The notes under the pieces are model-generated. The model did not search any database. It saw nothing but the letters and a program-made list of their open reading frames with translations, and was not told where the DNA came from. DNA of 64,000 nucleotides from NCBI GenBank assembly GCA_028280405.1, contig JANQLW010000077.1, positions 43,263-107,262 of the forward strand. Direction: 5' to 3'. Position 1 is the stretch's first letter; every line of letters begins with the position of its first letter. Shown one piece after another: positions 35,550-44,291 of this stretch. The stretch is from Bacteroidales bacterium (GTDB taxonomy: Bacteria; Bacteroidota; Bacteroidia; Bacteroidales; GCA-2711565). Both the position numbers and the translations under genes were made by a program.

Positions 35550-36791
35550 TTAAACAATCTCTGCAAATTCCTGCTTATAAGCTTTAGCATCTAATTTCTT
35601 TTTAATATCTGCAAAAGCATTAATCGTGTATTCTACATCTTCCATTGTGTGTACTGCAGTAGGAATTAATCGTAAAATAATGACACCTTTTGGTACTACC
35701 GGATAAGTTACAATAGAACAGAAGATATTGTAATTTTCTCTAAGGTCATAAGTAATCTGAGTCGCTTCCGGAATGGTTCCGTTAAGAACTACAGGGGTTA
35801 CAGGCGATTCTGTATTTCCTATATTCATTCCATTTGCTTTCAATCCGTTTTGTAATGCGTTTACCACTTTCCAAAGATTATCTTTTAATTCCGGTTTACT
35901 TCTTAATAATTCAAGACGTTTTAAAGCACCCATTACCATTGGCATAGGAAGTGATTTCGCATAGATTTGAGATCTTAAATTATATGCTAAATATTTAATG
36001 ATTTCTTTTTTAGCAGCAACAAAAGCTCCAATGCCAGCCATTGATTTGGCAAATGTTCCAAAGAATACATCAACTTCGTTCTGAACTCCGAAGTGCTCAT
36101 CAGCTCCGGCACCTGTTGGGCCCATTGTTCCAAATCCATGTGCATCATCTACCAATAAACGGAAGTTGTAGTCTTTTTTTAGCGCAACAATTTCGTCTAA
36201 TTTTCCTAGATCACCAGACATTCCATATACTCCTTCTGTAATAACAAGTATTCCTCCACCTGTCTGGCCAATGATTTTTGCAGCTCTGCTTAATTGTTTT
36301 TTAAGGTTTTCAATGTTGTTATGAGGGTATACAAAACGTTTTCCTATATGTAAACGCATCCCATCGATAATACAGGCATGTGCTTCTGAATCATAAACGA
36401 TTACATCTTTTCTGTCAACTAATTGGTCAATGATAGATACCATTCCCTGATAACCATAGTTTAACAGGTAAGCGGCCTCACGGCCAACAAAATCAGCTAA
36501 TTCATTTTCCAGTTGTTCGTGGAATTTTGTTTGTCCGGACATCATTCTTGCACCCATAGGATAAGCCATACCATATTCAGCTGCAGCTTTCGCATCGGCT
36601 TTTCTTACTTCCGGATGGTTTGCCAGGCCTAAATAATTATTTAAGCTCCATGTTAATCTTTCTTTGCCTCTGAACATCATACGAGGAGCAATTTCTCCTT
36701 CCAATTTGGGAAAAGTATAATAACCATGAGCCTGATCAGCATAAATACCCAGAGGGCCCATTCTGTTGATACATTTGTCAAAAATATCCAC
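35550..36791 (-). CDS. Alpha-oxoamine synthase (KBL/serine palmitoyltransferase/capnine synthase-type)
   Basis: PLP enzyme of 413 residues that condenses an amino acid with an acyl-CoA or acyl-ACP. Seen: SLNNYLGLANHPEVRKADAK, PMGARMMSGQTKFHEQLE, the PLP Asp in VDDAHGFGTMG and the Schiff-base Lys in GTFAKSMAGIGAF. This subgroup is standard in Bacteroidota and variously named Kbl, SPT or sulfonolipid (cysteate) acyltransferase; sequence alone does not choose. The start is GTG at 36791, 36 bp after a good promoter on the minus strand. Confidence 0.88.
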   Translation of the reverse strand: MDIFDKCINRMGPLGIYADQAHGYYTFPKLEGEIAPRMMFRGKERLTWSLNNYLGLANHPEVRKADAKAAAEYGMAYPMGARMMSGQTKFHEQLENELADFVGREAAYLLNYGYQGMVSIIDQLVDRKDVIVYDSEAHACIIDGMRLHIGKRFVYPHNNIENLKKQLSRAAKIIGQTGGGILVITEGVYGMSGDLGKLDEIVALKKDYNFRLLVDDAHGFGTMGPTGAGADEHFGVQNEVDVFFGTFAKSMAGIGAFVAAKKEIIKYLAYNLRSQIYAKSLPMPMVMGALKRLELLRSKPELKDNLWKVVNALQNGLKANGMNIGNTESPVTPVVLNGTIPEATQITYDLRENYNIFCSIVTYPVVPKGVIILRLIPTAVHTMEDVEYTINAFADIKKKLDAKAYKQEFAEIV

Positions 36792-36826
36792 TTCTTAAAA
36801 TTTAAATTAGTAATTTCTGTAAGCTG

Positions 36827-36856
36827 CAAAAGTATGAATTATAATGGTTTTTACAA
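36827..36856 (-). promoter_or_regulatory. Promoter of the alpha-oxoamine synthase gene
   Basis: On the minus strand TTTG (TTG at 36856-36854), 19 bases, TACTTTTG (36834-36827). Fits the Bacteroidota consensus and yields a leader of about 30 bases to the GTG start. Confidence 0.7.
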
Positions 36857-37022
36857 ATTCTACAGATAAGCAGTTTATACATATTCTGAAATTTAGAATT
36901 GTTATACCAACCAGTTTTAATCAATAACTTTTATACAGAAATAAAATCGTTTTTAATATGAAGCTGGTTTAGTGTACATTCTATTAAATAATGTTAAATA
37001 AACTTAAGGAATAGCTAAGCTT

Positions 37023-37054
37023 TTGAGCACGAATAAAAATCGCTTTTATATTTG
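37023..37054 (+). promoter_or_regulatory. Promoter of the bamD-rpoZ-coaBC operon
   Basis: TTG at 37023-37025, 21 bases, TATATTTG at 37047-37054. A second TATTTTTG lies at 37067-37074, without a matching -33 box and only four bases before an ATG. The upstream site is the better promoter. Confidence 0.65.
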
Positions 37055-37078
37055 CTGTAAAAAATGTATTTTTGCGCC

Positions 37079-37891
37079 ATGATAAAAATGAGGAAGATTT
37101 TAGCAATGATTATAGTATGCTTAATCATTGCAAGTTGTAGCAAATACCAGAAGATCCTTAATAGTGCTGACATAGCTATGAGGTATGATGCTGCAATAGA
37201 TTACTATGAAGCTGAAGAGTACGGGAAAGCTTTACGGCTGTTTGAAGACTTAAAAGCCAGTTTCAGGGGAACTGATAAAGATGAATTAGTTAGTTATTAC
37301 ATAGCTCAATGTACCTATCAAACCAAAGATTATGTATTAGGCAACTACTATTTCAACAAATTCAGTGAAAATTTCCCAAATAGTAAGAATGCTGAAGAGG
37401 CTTTATTCATGGCTGCATATTGTAATTACCTTGAATCTCCAAGGTATTCCTTAGATCAAACTACTACACATGAAGCAATGAAGGAATTTGCTGTATTTAT
37501 TGATAAGTACCCTAACAGCAAAAGAATTGCGAGATGCAATGAGTTACTTGATAATCTTAGACGTAAATTAGAAAAGAAAGCATATGAAAATGCAAATCTT
37601 TATTACAAAAGAGGGCCTCACGCAATTGGAGGAGGAGCTTATAAAGCTTCTATCGTAAGTTTTGAAAATGTTTTGCAGGACTTCCCGGATACTGAAAGAA
37701 AAGAAGAAATCCTTTTCAAAATATTAAAAGCAAGATATGAACTTGCAAGTAATAGTATTACAGCTTTACAACAAGAACGTTTCAAGCTTGTTGTAGCAGA
37801 TTACAATAATTTAAAAAAAGAATTTCCAACAAGTGAATTGTTGAAAGAAGCAGAAACCATTTATCAAAAATCTTTAAAGAAGTTAAATTAA
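37079..37891 (+). CDS. bamD: Outer-membrane assembly lipoprotein BamD
   Basis: Component of the BAM complex that inserts barrel proteins. Lipobox IIASC near the start, then SKYQKILNSADIAMRYDAAIDYYEAEEYGKAL and five TPR helices pairs; AQCTYQTKDYVLGNYYFNKFSENFPNSKNAEEALFM is the second TPR. Starts at 37064, 37079 and 37088 are in frame; 37064 lies in front of a -7 element and is unlikely. First gene of the conserved bamD-rpoZ-coaBC-DUF4835 cluster. Confidence 0.94.
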   Translation: MIKMRKILAMIIVCLIIASCSKYQKILNSADIAMRYDAAIDYYEAEEYGKALRLFEDLKASFRGTDKDELVSYYIAQCTYQTKDYVLGNYYFNKFSENFPNSKNAEEALFMAAYCNYLESPRYSLDQTTTHEAMKEFAVFIDKYPNSKRIARCNELLDNLRRKLEKKAYENANLYYKRGPHAIGGGAYKASIVSFENVLQDFPDTERKEEILFKILKARYELASNSITALQQERFKLVVADYNNLKKEFPTSELLKEAETIYQKSLKKLN

Positions 37892-37892
37892 G

Positions 37893-38222
37893 ATGGATTA
37901 TAAAAAAGTAAAAACAGATACGACTGCAGTTACCAGAAATAAAAACGACTTTTACGAACAAACCGGTAATATTTATGAAACCGTGGTTGTTTTAGCTAAA
38001 AGAGCAAATCAAATTGGCCTTGAAATCAAAGAAGAATTAAATAAAAAGATTGCTGAGTTCGCAAGTCCTACGGACAATCTTGAAGAAATTTTTGAGAATA
38101 GGGAACAAATCGAAATTGCAAAATATTACGAGCATTTACCAAAACCAACTTTAATTGCTATTCATGAATTCCTGAATGAGCAAATTTATTTTAGAAATCC
38201 TGAAAAAGAAGAGAAAAAATAA
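37893..38222 (+). CDS. rpoZ: RNA polymerase omega-like subunit (RpoZ family)
   Basis: 109 residues, one base after bamD. The omega fold is visible in GNIYETVVVLAKRANQIGLEIKEELNKKI, the helix that clamps beta-prime, with an unusual C-terminal extension typical of Bacteroidota (EIAKYYEHLPKPTLIAIHEFL). Structural subunit of RNA polymerase. Confidence 0.92.
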   Translation: MDYKKVKTDTTAVTRNKNDFYEQTGNIYETVVVLAKRANQIGLEIKEELNKKIAEFASPTDNLEEIFENREQIEIAKYYEHLPKPTLIAIHEFLNEQIYFRNPEKEEKK

Positions 38223-38240
38223 ACTTCTTATCTTTATTCT

Positions 38241-39445
38241 ATGTTAACAGGAAAAAAAATTCTGATCGGAGTCACTGGCGGTATTGCAGCTTATAAAATA
38301 CCGCTTTTGATCCGTATGCTTAAGAAAAACGGTGCTGAAGTTCAGATTATCTTTAGCCCGATGGCTCATGAATTTGTAACTCCTTTAACCTTTTCAACCT
38401 TATCAGGAAATCCTGTATTAACCGACTTTCACGATGCCGAATCGGGCGAGTGGAATAGCCATGTAGAATTAGGAATGTGGGCAGATATTTTCCTGATTGC
38501 TCCGGTTACTGCATCAACTATGGGTAAAATGGTTAACGGTATTGCTGATAATTTATTAGTCACTACCTATTTATCAGCCAAATGTCCGGTATTGTTAGCT
38601 CCTGCTATGGATCTGGATATGTATAAGCATCCTTCTACAAAAACTAATGTAGAGAAGCTTAAAGCATTCGGCCATTTAATTATAGAGCCGCGTGAAGGTG
38701 AATTGGCCAGTGGCCTGTGTGGTGAAGGGCGTATGGAAGAACCACAGGACATGTTCGATATCATCGTTGAACAGCTAAAAAAAAAACGACACTAAGCGGT
38801 AAATCGATATTAGTCACAGCCGGACCTACCTACGAAGCAATTGATCCTGTTCGATTTATTGGTAATCATTCAAGTGGTGTTATGGGATATGCCATTGCTG
38901 AGAATTTAGCACAGAGAGATGCAAATGTGACTTTAATCAGTGGACCCACAAAATTGGAAATAAATCATCCAAATATTAAACTGATCCGGGTTACAAGTGC
39001 GGATGAAATGTATGATGCTTCAATAAAGGCATTCAAAAATGCCGATGCTGCGATCTTATCGGCTGCAGTTGCTGATTACAAGCCTGAATTTGTTGCATCT
39101 GAAAAAATTAAAAAATCGATTCAACCCCCTGAGATAAAACTAGTACCCACTCCGGATATTTTGAAAAAACTTGGTGAATTTAAAAAGAAGAATCAACTTT
39201 TGGTTGGTTTTGCTTTAGAAACAAATAATGAAATCCGGAATGCAAAAAAGAAACTGGATAATAAAAACCTTGATTTTATCGTTCTTAATTCATTAAAAGA
39301 TAAAGGAGCTGGCTTTGGCCACAATACCAATAAAATTAGTATCATTGATAAGCAACAACATATTGAACAATTTGATTTAAAATCCAAAAATGAAGTTGCT
39401 GTTGACATTGTTAATAAATTGGTGAGTATATTTGATTCTGTATAA
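38241..39445 (+). CDS. coaBC: CoaBC (4'-phosphopantothenoylcysteine decarboxylase/synthetase), frame shifted at A10
   Basis: Makes 4'-phosphopantetheine from phosphopantothenate and Cys. The CoaC part (38241-38795) is complete: GVTGGIAAYKIP, SHVELGMWADIFLIAPVTASTMGKMVNG, PAMDLDMYKHP. It then reaches a run of ten A (38777-38786) and stops at 38795. The CoaB part continues in another frame with TLSGKSILVTAGPTYEAIDP, RFIGNHSSGVMGYAIAENLA and runs to 39445; its first in-frame ATG (38882) lies inside this essential motif. One added A, or two fewer, restores a fused protein of about 401 residues. Since the enzyme is essential, slippage or a sequencing error is more likely than loss. Confidence 0.9.
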
Positions 39446-39455
39446 ATATCCCGTA

Positions 39456-40352
39456 ATGAAAAAAGGAATACTATTATTTTTTCTTCTGTTAAATTTCTAT
39501 ACTAATATTCATGCACAAGAGTTTTTCTGTACAGTATCCGTTAGATCTCCACAAGTCGAAGGTACTGATAAAAGAGTTTTTGAATCCCTGCAAACATCTC
39601 TTAATGAATTTGTAAATAATAGAAAATGGACGAATTATCCTTTCCAAACAGAAGAAAGAATAGAATGTTCTATTCTGATAACTATTGATGAAAGGCTTTC
39701 TGTAGATGAGTTTAAAGGCAGAATTAACCTGGCATTAAGACGTCCTGTATATAATACTTCTTATAATACTGTTTTGTTTAATTATGTTGAGGAAAGTTTC
39801 CAGTTTAAATATATTGAGTTTCAATCTTTGGATTTTAACAGTAATAATTATACATCAAACCTTACTTCAGTAATAGCATATTATTTATATTTTTTCCTTG
39901 GCCTGGATTTTGACAGTTTTTCGGAATACGGTGGTACTCCGTTTTTTGAAAAGGCACAGGAAATTGTCAACGCTGCGCAAAGTTCTCCATATACCGGATG
40001 GAAATCATATGAAAGTATGAAAAACAAATATTGGCTGGTTGAGAATATGCTAAATCCTTCTTACAGAGAATTAAGAAAATTCAATTACGAATATCATCGT
40101 TTAGGGATGGACGATTTATCTAAAAACACTTCTGCTTCCAGGGGAAAAATGGCTCAAAGTCTTGAATTGTTGAGAAAGGTATATAATGAACATCCAAACC
40201 TCTTTGCTCTTCAGTTATTGGTGCAATCTAAACGGGATGAATTTATTAAATTATTTTCTGAAGGTTCTAATATGGAAAAAAATAAAGTACTGGGAATATT
40301 GAAAAAAATAGACCCGGCTAACTCATCCAAGTACGAAAAGATCAAAAAGTAG
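39456..40352 (+). CDS. DUF4835 family secreted protein
   Basis: 298 residues from ATG 39456 with a signal peptide (FYTNIHAQ). Family features: EFFCTVSVRSPQVEGTDKRVFESLQ, NEFVNNRKWTN, and FNYEYHRLGMDDLSKN in the C-terminal half. Always found after coaBC in Bacteroidota; function unknown. recN, which often follows, is not present here. Confidence 0.9.
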   Translation: MKKGILLFFLLLNFYTNIHAQEFFCTVSVRSPQVEGTDKRVFESLQTSLNEFVNNRKWTNYPFQTEERIECSILITIDERLSVDEFKGRINLALRRPVYNTSYNTVLFNYVEESFQFKYIEFQSLDFNSNNYTSNLTSVIAYYLYFFLGLDFDSFSEYGGTPFFEKAQEIVNAAQSSPYTGWKSYESMKNKYWLVENMLNPSYRELRKFNYEYHRLGMDDLSKNTSASRGKMAQSLELLRKVYNEHPNLFALQLLVQSKRDEFIKLFSEGSNMEKNKVLGILKKIDPANSSKYEKIKK

Positions 40353-40459
40353 AAATCAATTATGGAAATTATTGTTTCTCCCTTGCAATAATTGACTTGT
40401 ATAATTCATATGTACCTTTTAAGTCCGGTTCGCTTCTCATAAGACTTTATTCTTTGAAT

Positions 40460-42058
40460 TTAATCAGCCCATCTAAGAGTATTTCTTTTTTGTTTGTATT
40501 TTTTAATAATGTTTTCTTTTGTTGCAGATTTTACTTTAAACCAATTTTTAAGATTCGTATTGAAAATTGCAGCTCTTCTTTTTAGCTCCGTCAGAAATTC
40601 ATCAGTGATAAGCTCATAAAGAAGGTATTCCCCTTTTTCTCTATTTAGAGGTTCCAGGAATAAATAGCCATCGAAATTATCTTTGAAAGTTCCGATTTGC
40701 TTATGAAAACTTACTTCGGGTATTGCATCAAAAGGTTCTTCACCAAACGGACTGTTTTTTAAATCAAATGCTACAGCCTTATTCCCATTCTGCTCAAATG
40801 CATGATCGAAAACACCATGACGAACGGAGCCAAAAATATTTCCATTATTGCTGATGATTTTAGTATGCGGAAAAATCGTATATACTTGTTTATCCGAAAT
40901 GATCTTTTTCAGCATAGCGGCTGCTGTAGGCTTTTTATCTCTTTTCCCTGTAGCAATTCCGGGTACTTCGGATTTATATGCATGCGCCATTCCTACGATA
41001 AATAAATGATTTCTTTTTTGTGGATTGATCAATATCGTTTTGGAAATGATTGCAGTCATTTTTTCATTTCTATTTATGCTTGTGTCAGAATGAATTTCAA
41101 AATCTTTTCTGGTTTTTATTTTATGAAATGGCCTGGATTCATCAACAGCAATTACCCTAATTTTTTCTTTTTGGGATAATCCTTTATTTAAGTGCCATAA
41201 GTCAATCAGAAATTCATACATCCCTTTGTCATACCAACCGTTTAGCTGTACTCCTCTGAAAATTTTTAAAATCAATTCGGGTCTTAGTTCATTACTTTCA
41301 TAAAATTGATTTAATTCATTTTGCTTGTCGGATGACAATTCCATAAAAACAGTTCCTGTATATTCTACAAAATCTTTAGTATTTACTACCTTCCTTAATA
41401 AATCCCATGAAGATTTTCTTCTATGAACTTCTGCATAAATAACTAAACGATGTTTGCTTAGTTTGCTTAGAATAAATTCTTTAGGGTTTCCCCCTTTTTT
41501 CTTTAAATACTTTACGAACTTTTCTTTTTCAACAGGAGGCTTACACAATACATTTATTTTATTCAGGAATCCAATAAAATTAGGAGCTTTTGACATAAAA
41601 TTGTCTCTGGCACTTTTGAGGTCGGCACCTAGATCTTCTCCGGCACATAACCACGCTCCGTTTTCAAAACTGAAATAAGTAATTAAGTACATAGACTGTA
41701 TGTAAGGAGAAAGAATACAGGCTATTGAATCTTTATAATAAATGACTTCTGTTATTTTGGTGTTTAATAGTTTTTCTTTTTTTTCGTCAGGTATTTCAAT
41801 ATCGGCTGTGTTTGATTTAGGTTGATATCCTTTTAGCCGATAAGAATAAATGTTTCTGTATTGAGATAACTTCCCTTCAATTCTTAATTTATATAAACTA
41901 ACAAAAGAATTTAGGGGATGATTTAAATCCATTTGTAAGTTAAAATCTTTTACTTTTTTATTGATCTCTTTGATTTTGAAATCTTCCTTTTTAAGCTGTG
42001 CATAAGGGGTAAGCCCCCAAATAAAGGATAGAATAAATAAAAATAAACATCTTTTCAT
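40460..42058 (-). CDS. Large secreted protein with possible erythromycin-esterase/ChaN-like core
   Basis: 532 residues with signal peptide (WGLTPYAQ). Residues about 200-400 show KHRLVIYAEVHRRKSSWDLL, TVFMELSSDKQNELNQFY, RVIAVDES and LFIVGMAHAYKS, a pattern of metal-dependent hydrolase-like folds (erythromycin esterase, ChaN or TraB types) with Glu-x-His and Gly-x-x-His sites. The N-domain (20-180) is unassigned. No operon partner except the membrane protein 11 bp upstream. Confidence 0.6.
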   Translation of the reverse strand: MKRCLFLFILSFIWGLTPYAQLKKEDFKIKEINKKVKDFNLQMDLNHPLNSFVSLYKLRIEGKLSQYRNIYSYRLKGYQPKSNTADIEIPDEKKEKLLNTKITEVIYYKDSIACILSPYIQSMYLITYFSFENGAWLCAGEDLGADLKSARDNFMSKAPNFIGFLNKINVLCKPPVEKEKFVKYLKKKGGNPKEFILSKLSKHRLVIYAEVHRRKSSWDLLRKVVNTKDFVEYTGTVFMELSSDKQNELNQFYESNELRPELILKIFRGVQLNGWYDKGMYEFLIDLWHLNKGLSQKEKIRVIAVDESRPFHKIKTRKDFEIHSDTSINRNEKMTAIISKTILINPQKRNHLFIVGMAHAYKSEVPGIATGKRDKKPTAAAMLKKIISDKQVYTIFPHTKIISNNGNIFGSVRHGVFDHAFEQNGNKAVAFDLKNSPFGEEPFDAIPEVSFHKQIGTFKDNFDGYLFLEPLNREKGEYLLYELITDEFLTELKRRAAIFNTNLKNWFKVKSATKENIIKKYKQKRNTLRWAD

Positions 42059-42069
42059 AAAAATCAGGC

Positions 42070-42564
42070 CTATTTACTTTTCATAGATTTAATAATAAAA
42101 AAACCGATAGGAGCAGAAAATAATATTAGAAATGCAATAAAAAAGTAATTTCCTAATCCACTTTGTTTTCCTAAACCGGTTTGGATAGTTATGTAGGTGA
42201 TGTAGGCAAATATAGAGATCGTAAGCGTATTTAGTATTCTGACCAGTTTTGTTGCATTTTTATATAATCTTTCTGCATTCTCTTCTGTAACTTTAGTTGG
42301 GTAATTAAAAATATGAGGGTATCTGTTTAAGATAGTTAAGCCTATATAAAGTACAATACCTATAAGAGGTAATATGAAAATAAGCCATTTACTGCCATAG
42401 GCATCTGGTTGTCCGTTAATATCAAAATGTCTGGGGATACTATCCGGCAGTTGATTGTAGTTGATAACAGGAAAAATAATCAAAAAGAATAATACTGCTA
42501 TTCCTAATATCTCAATCAGTTTATCAATCTGATCTTTGGGTATTTTAATTTTTGGCCGGGTCAT
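42070..42564 (-). CDS. DUF1648 domain membrane protein
   Basis: 164 residues. The DUF1648 motif NQLPDSIPRHFDINGQPDAYGSKW lies at about 35-58 between two hydrophobic helices; two more helices follow. Similar domains occur in SdpI-type immunity proteins, but the SdpI C-domain is not present. Encoded 11 bp upstream of the large secreted protein gene and likely cotranscribed with it. Confidence 0.85.
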   Translation of the reverse strand: MTRPKIKIPKDQIDKLIEILGIAVLFFLIIFPVINYNQLPDSIPRHFDINGQPDAYGSKWLIFILPLIGIVLYIGLTILNRYPHIFNYPTKVTEENAERLYKNATKLVRILNTLTISIFAYITYITIQTGLGKQSGLGNYFFIAFLILFSAPIGFFIIKSMKSK

Positions 42565-42711
42565 TTTATTTTTAGTGCAACGCTAAAATATTACTTTATA
42601 TTGAATCATGGAGCCTTATGTTCTCTTTTTTATTGACATTTTATGTTCGTGAAGAAAGAATGTTTATAATGATAGTATAAAGGGAATATCTGTAACAAAA
42701 TTTATCTGTTT

Positions 42712-43215
42712 TTAATTAATTTGCCTAAGCCTCCATTTAATAGCTTCTTCATTGTTCATTAATAAATCATTCCAGTCACTATAAATAATATGCCTTTCAT
42801 TCCCCTCTTTTCTATAGAAACTATATCCGCCTATTTCTACAAACGTATTGTTTACAAAAGTTGAAACAAGCTTTTTCCCATTTTTTTCGGGAATTTTGAA
42901 TTTTAAGGGAAAAGTTAATGGTTGATGGCCTTTTCTGTTCAGTGAACTTGTATAAATTGTATTGTATTTTCTTACAATTGCTGCTTTTTTATCTGTTTTG
43001 GATAATAGTTCCAGATCAAAAATAAAAGCTTGTTCTGTATTGGGCATAATGTATAAGGTATTTTCTACTACAACAGCATAAGCCTTTTTGTCTTTCATCT
43101 TGTAGAAACCCTCTACAGGGCTTTTTTTAGTGCAATTGGAAAATGTTAATAGTATGAAAAGTAATATAAGTGATTTAAAGAGGAGGGCTGGATAGATTAA
43201 TTGTTTTATATGCAT
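42712..43215 (-). CDS. Hypothetical lipoprotein
   Basis: 167 residues from ATG 43215 (the frame above opens with TTG). Long hydrophobic signal ending LTFSNC. The rest is beta-rich (YKMKDKKAYAVVVENTLYIMPN, LVSTFVNNTFVEIGGYSFYRK) and ends with EEAIKWRLRQIN. Not recognised as a family. Confidence 0.65.
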   Translation of the reverse strand: MHIKQLIYPALLFKSLILLFILLTFSNCTKKSPVEGFYKMKDKKAYAVVVENTLYIMPNTEQAFIFDLELLSKTDKKAAIVRKYNTIYTSSLNRKGHQPLTFPLKFKIPEKNGKKLVSTFVNNTFVEIGGYSFYRKEGNERHIIYSDWNDLLMNNEEAIKWRLRQIN

Positions 43216-43265
43216 ATTAATTAAGCTATTTGACAAATCTAAGAATTGTTTAATATAGTATTTAA

Positions 43266-44048
43266 TTAAAATGAAATATTTTTTTCTTTCTTAAATATTT
43301 TATCGAAACGGCTATCCATGCATACACTTATATCAGTCGTAATAAATTCCCCATTATAAAATAAGCTGAATATTGTTGCCGGAGTAGGAGAAGATTGTGC
43401 CTGCTCCATTGTTGTAAACTTAACTGTTTTTAAAGGAATATTTCTTTTGCCGGCAGTTGCCGTTAAGGAGTTTTTTACATGATACTCTGCAAATGGGCAC
43501 CGGTTCGAATAATATGCGACTAATCCTTTACCAGATTCTATTGAACCTGATATTACAGAATCCTTGAATTGAGGTTCCTTAGCGAATTGTTCGAGTTTTA
43601 TCGTTAATAGGCAAAATCCTGACGGATGATCTTGTGTGATCTCAAACCCTTGCTTTATTAACCATTTTGTATCACTCATGAAGTGAAATTTTTTCATGCC
43701 TGCAACAGTTACTAAGCCATTTTTGTTTTGAGATCTTGCATCTTCAATAGCAAGTCTCAATAATTCTTTTCCATATCCGTTTCTCTTGTATTTTCCTGAA
43801 ACCCAAAAACAGTTTATAACTAAATAATTTGGAGCTTCTATTGGTACCCAGGCTTTTTCAGCAGGCCCATATTCTATAAATACTTTTGCTCTTGCATCAA
43901 TTCTACGGAAAATATAGTTGTTTTCAAATTCATTCTTCAGCCATTCTTTTTTTGCTTCATAACTCTCTCTGCATTTTTTGTCAGAAATGGCACAACAAAT
44001 ATGTTCTTTATCAATGTTTGATTTATTCAGGGTAATTATTTTTTCCAT
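43266..44048 (-). CDS. GNAT acetyltransferase with C-terminal YoaP domain
   Basis: 260 residues. The N-half is a GNAT fold with acetyl-CoA loop VSGKYKRNGYGKELLRLAIEDA (about 90-111). The C-half is the YoaP-like domain, thioredoxin-related, with YYSNRCPFAEYHV (Cys in place of the CxxC pair). Such proteins are widespread but uncharacterised. Confidence 0.85.
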   Translation of the reverse strand: MEKIITLNKSNIDKEHICCAISDKKCRESYEAKKEWLKNEFENNYIFRRIDARAKVFIEYGPAEKAWVPIEAPNYLVINCFWVSGKYKRNGYGKELLRLAIEDARSQNKNGLVTVAGMKKFHFMSDTKWLIKQGFEITQDHPSGFCLLTIKLEQFAKEPQFKDSVISGSIESGKGLVAYYSNRCPFAEYHVKNSLTATAGKRNIPLKTVKFTTMEQAQSSPTPATIFSLFYNGEFITTDISVCMDSRFDKIFKKEKNISF

Positions 44049-44085
44049 AGATAATTTTTAAATAGCAAATTGGGTTATACTTTAT

Positions 44086-44220
44086 TTACCTTTTAAATTC
44101 TTCCTTTTGCATTTGCTTTTCTCCCCAGGCTCCTAGATGATCAATGAAAGGTATGAGTTCCTTGCCGGTATCTGTTAAAGAATATTCAACTTTTGGAGGA
44201 ACTTCCCGGTATACCTTATT
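44086..44220 (-). pseudogene. Truncated HxlR-family regulator (C-terminal relic)
   Basis: The minus strand from 44220 to the TAA at 44086-44088 encodes 44 codons reading [19 protein letters not shown] then [19 protein letters not shown]. This is the wing and last helix of HxlR/MarR-like regulators (pattern [19 protein letters not shown]). The upstream part, including the DNA-recognition helix, is missing: the frame continues but without homology, straight into the promoter of the next gene. HxlR genes are often divergent from quinone oxidoreductases, as here. Confidence 0.8.
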
Positions 44221-44236
44221 ACCTATAAGTAGGTAC

Positions 44237-44267
44237 TTGACACAAAGGTATATATAAAATAATTTTG
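44237..44267 (+). promoter_or_regulatory. Promoter of the oxidoreductase gene
   Basis: TTG at 44237-44239 (TTGACA), 20 bases, TAATTTTG at 44260-44267; the ATG follows 24 bases later. Confidence 0.75.
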
Positions 44268-44291
44268 CTACAATTATTTAGATTAAGAATT

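Noticed and set aside
40369..40440. 23-codon minus-strand frame (MRSEPDLKGTYELYKS...) after the large secreted protein
   Set aside because: Composition looks coding, but it is very short, follows in-frame stops, and matches no family I know; perhaps a relic.
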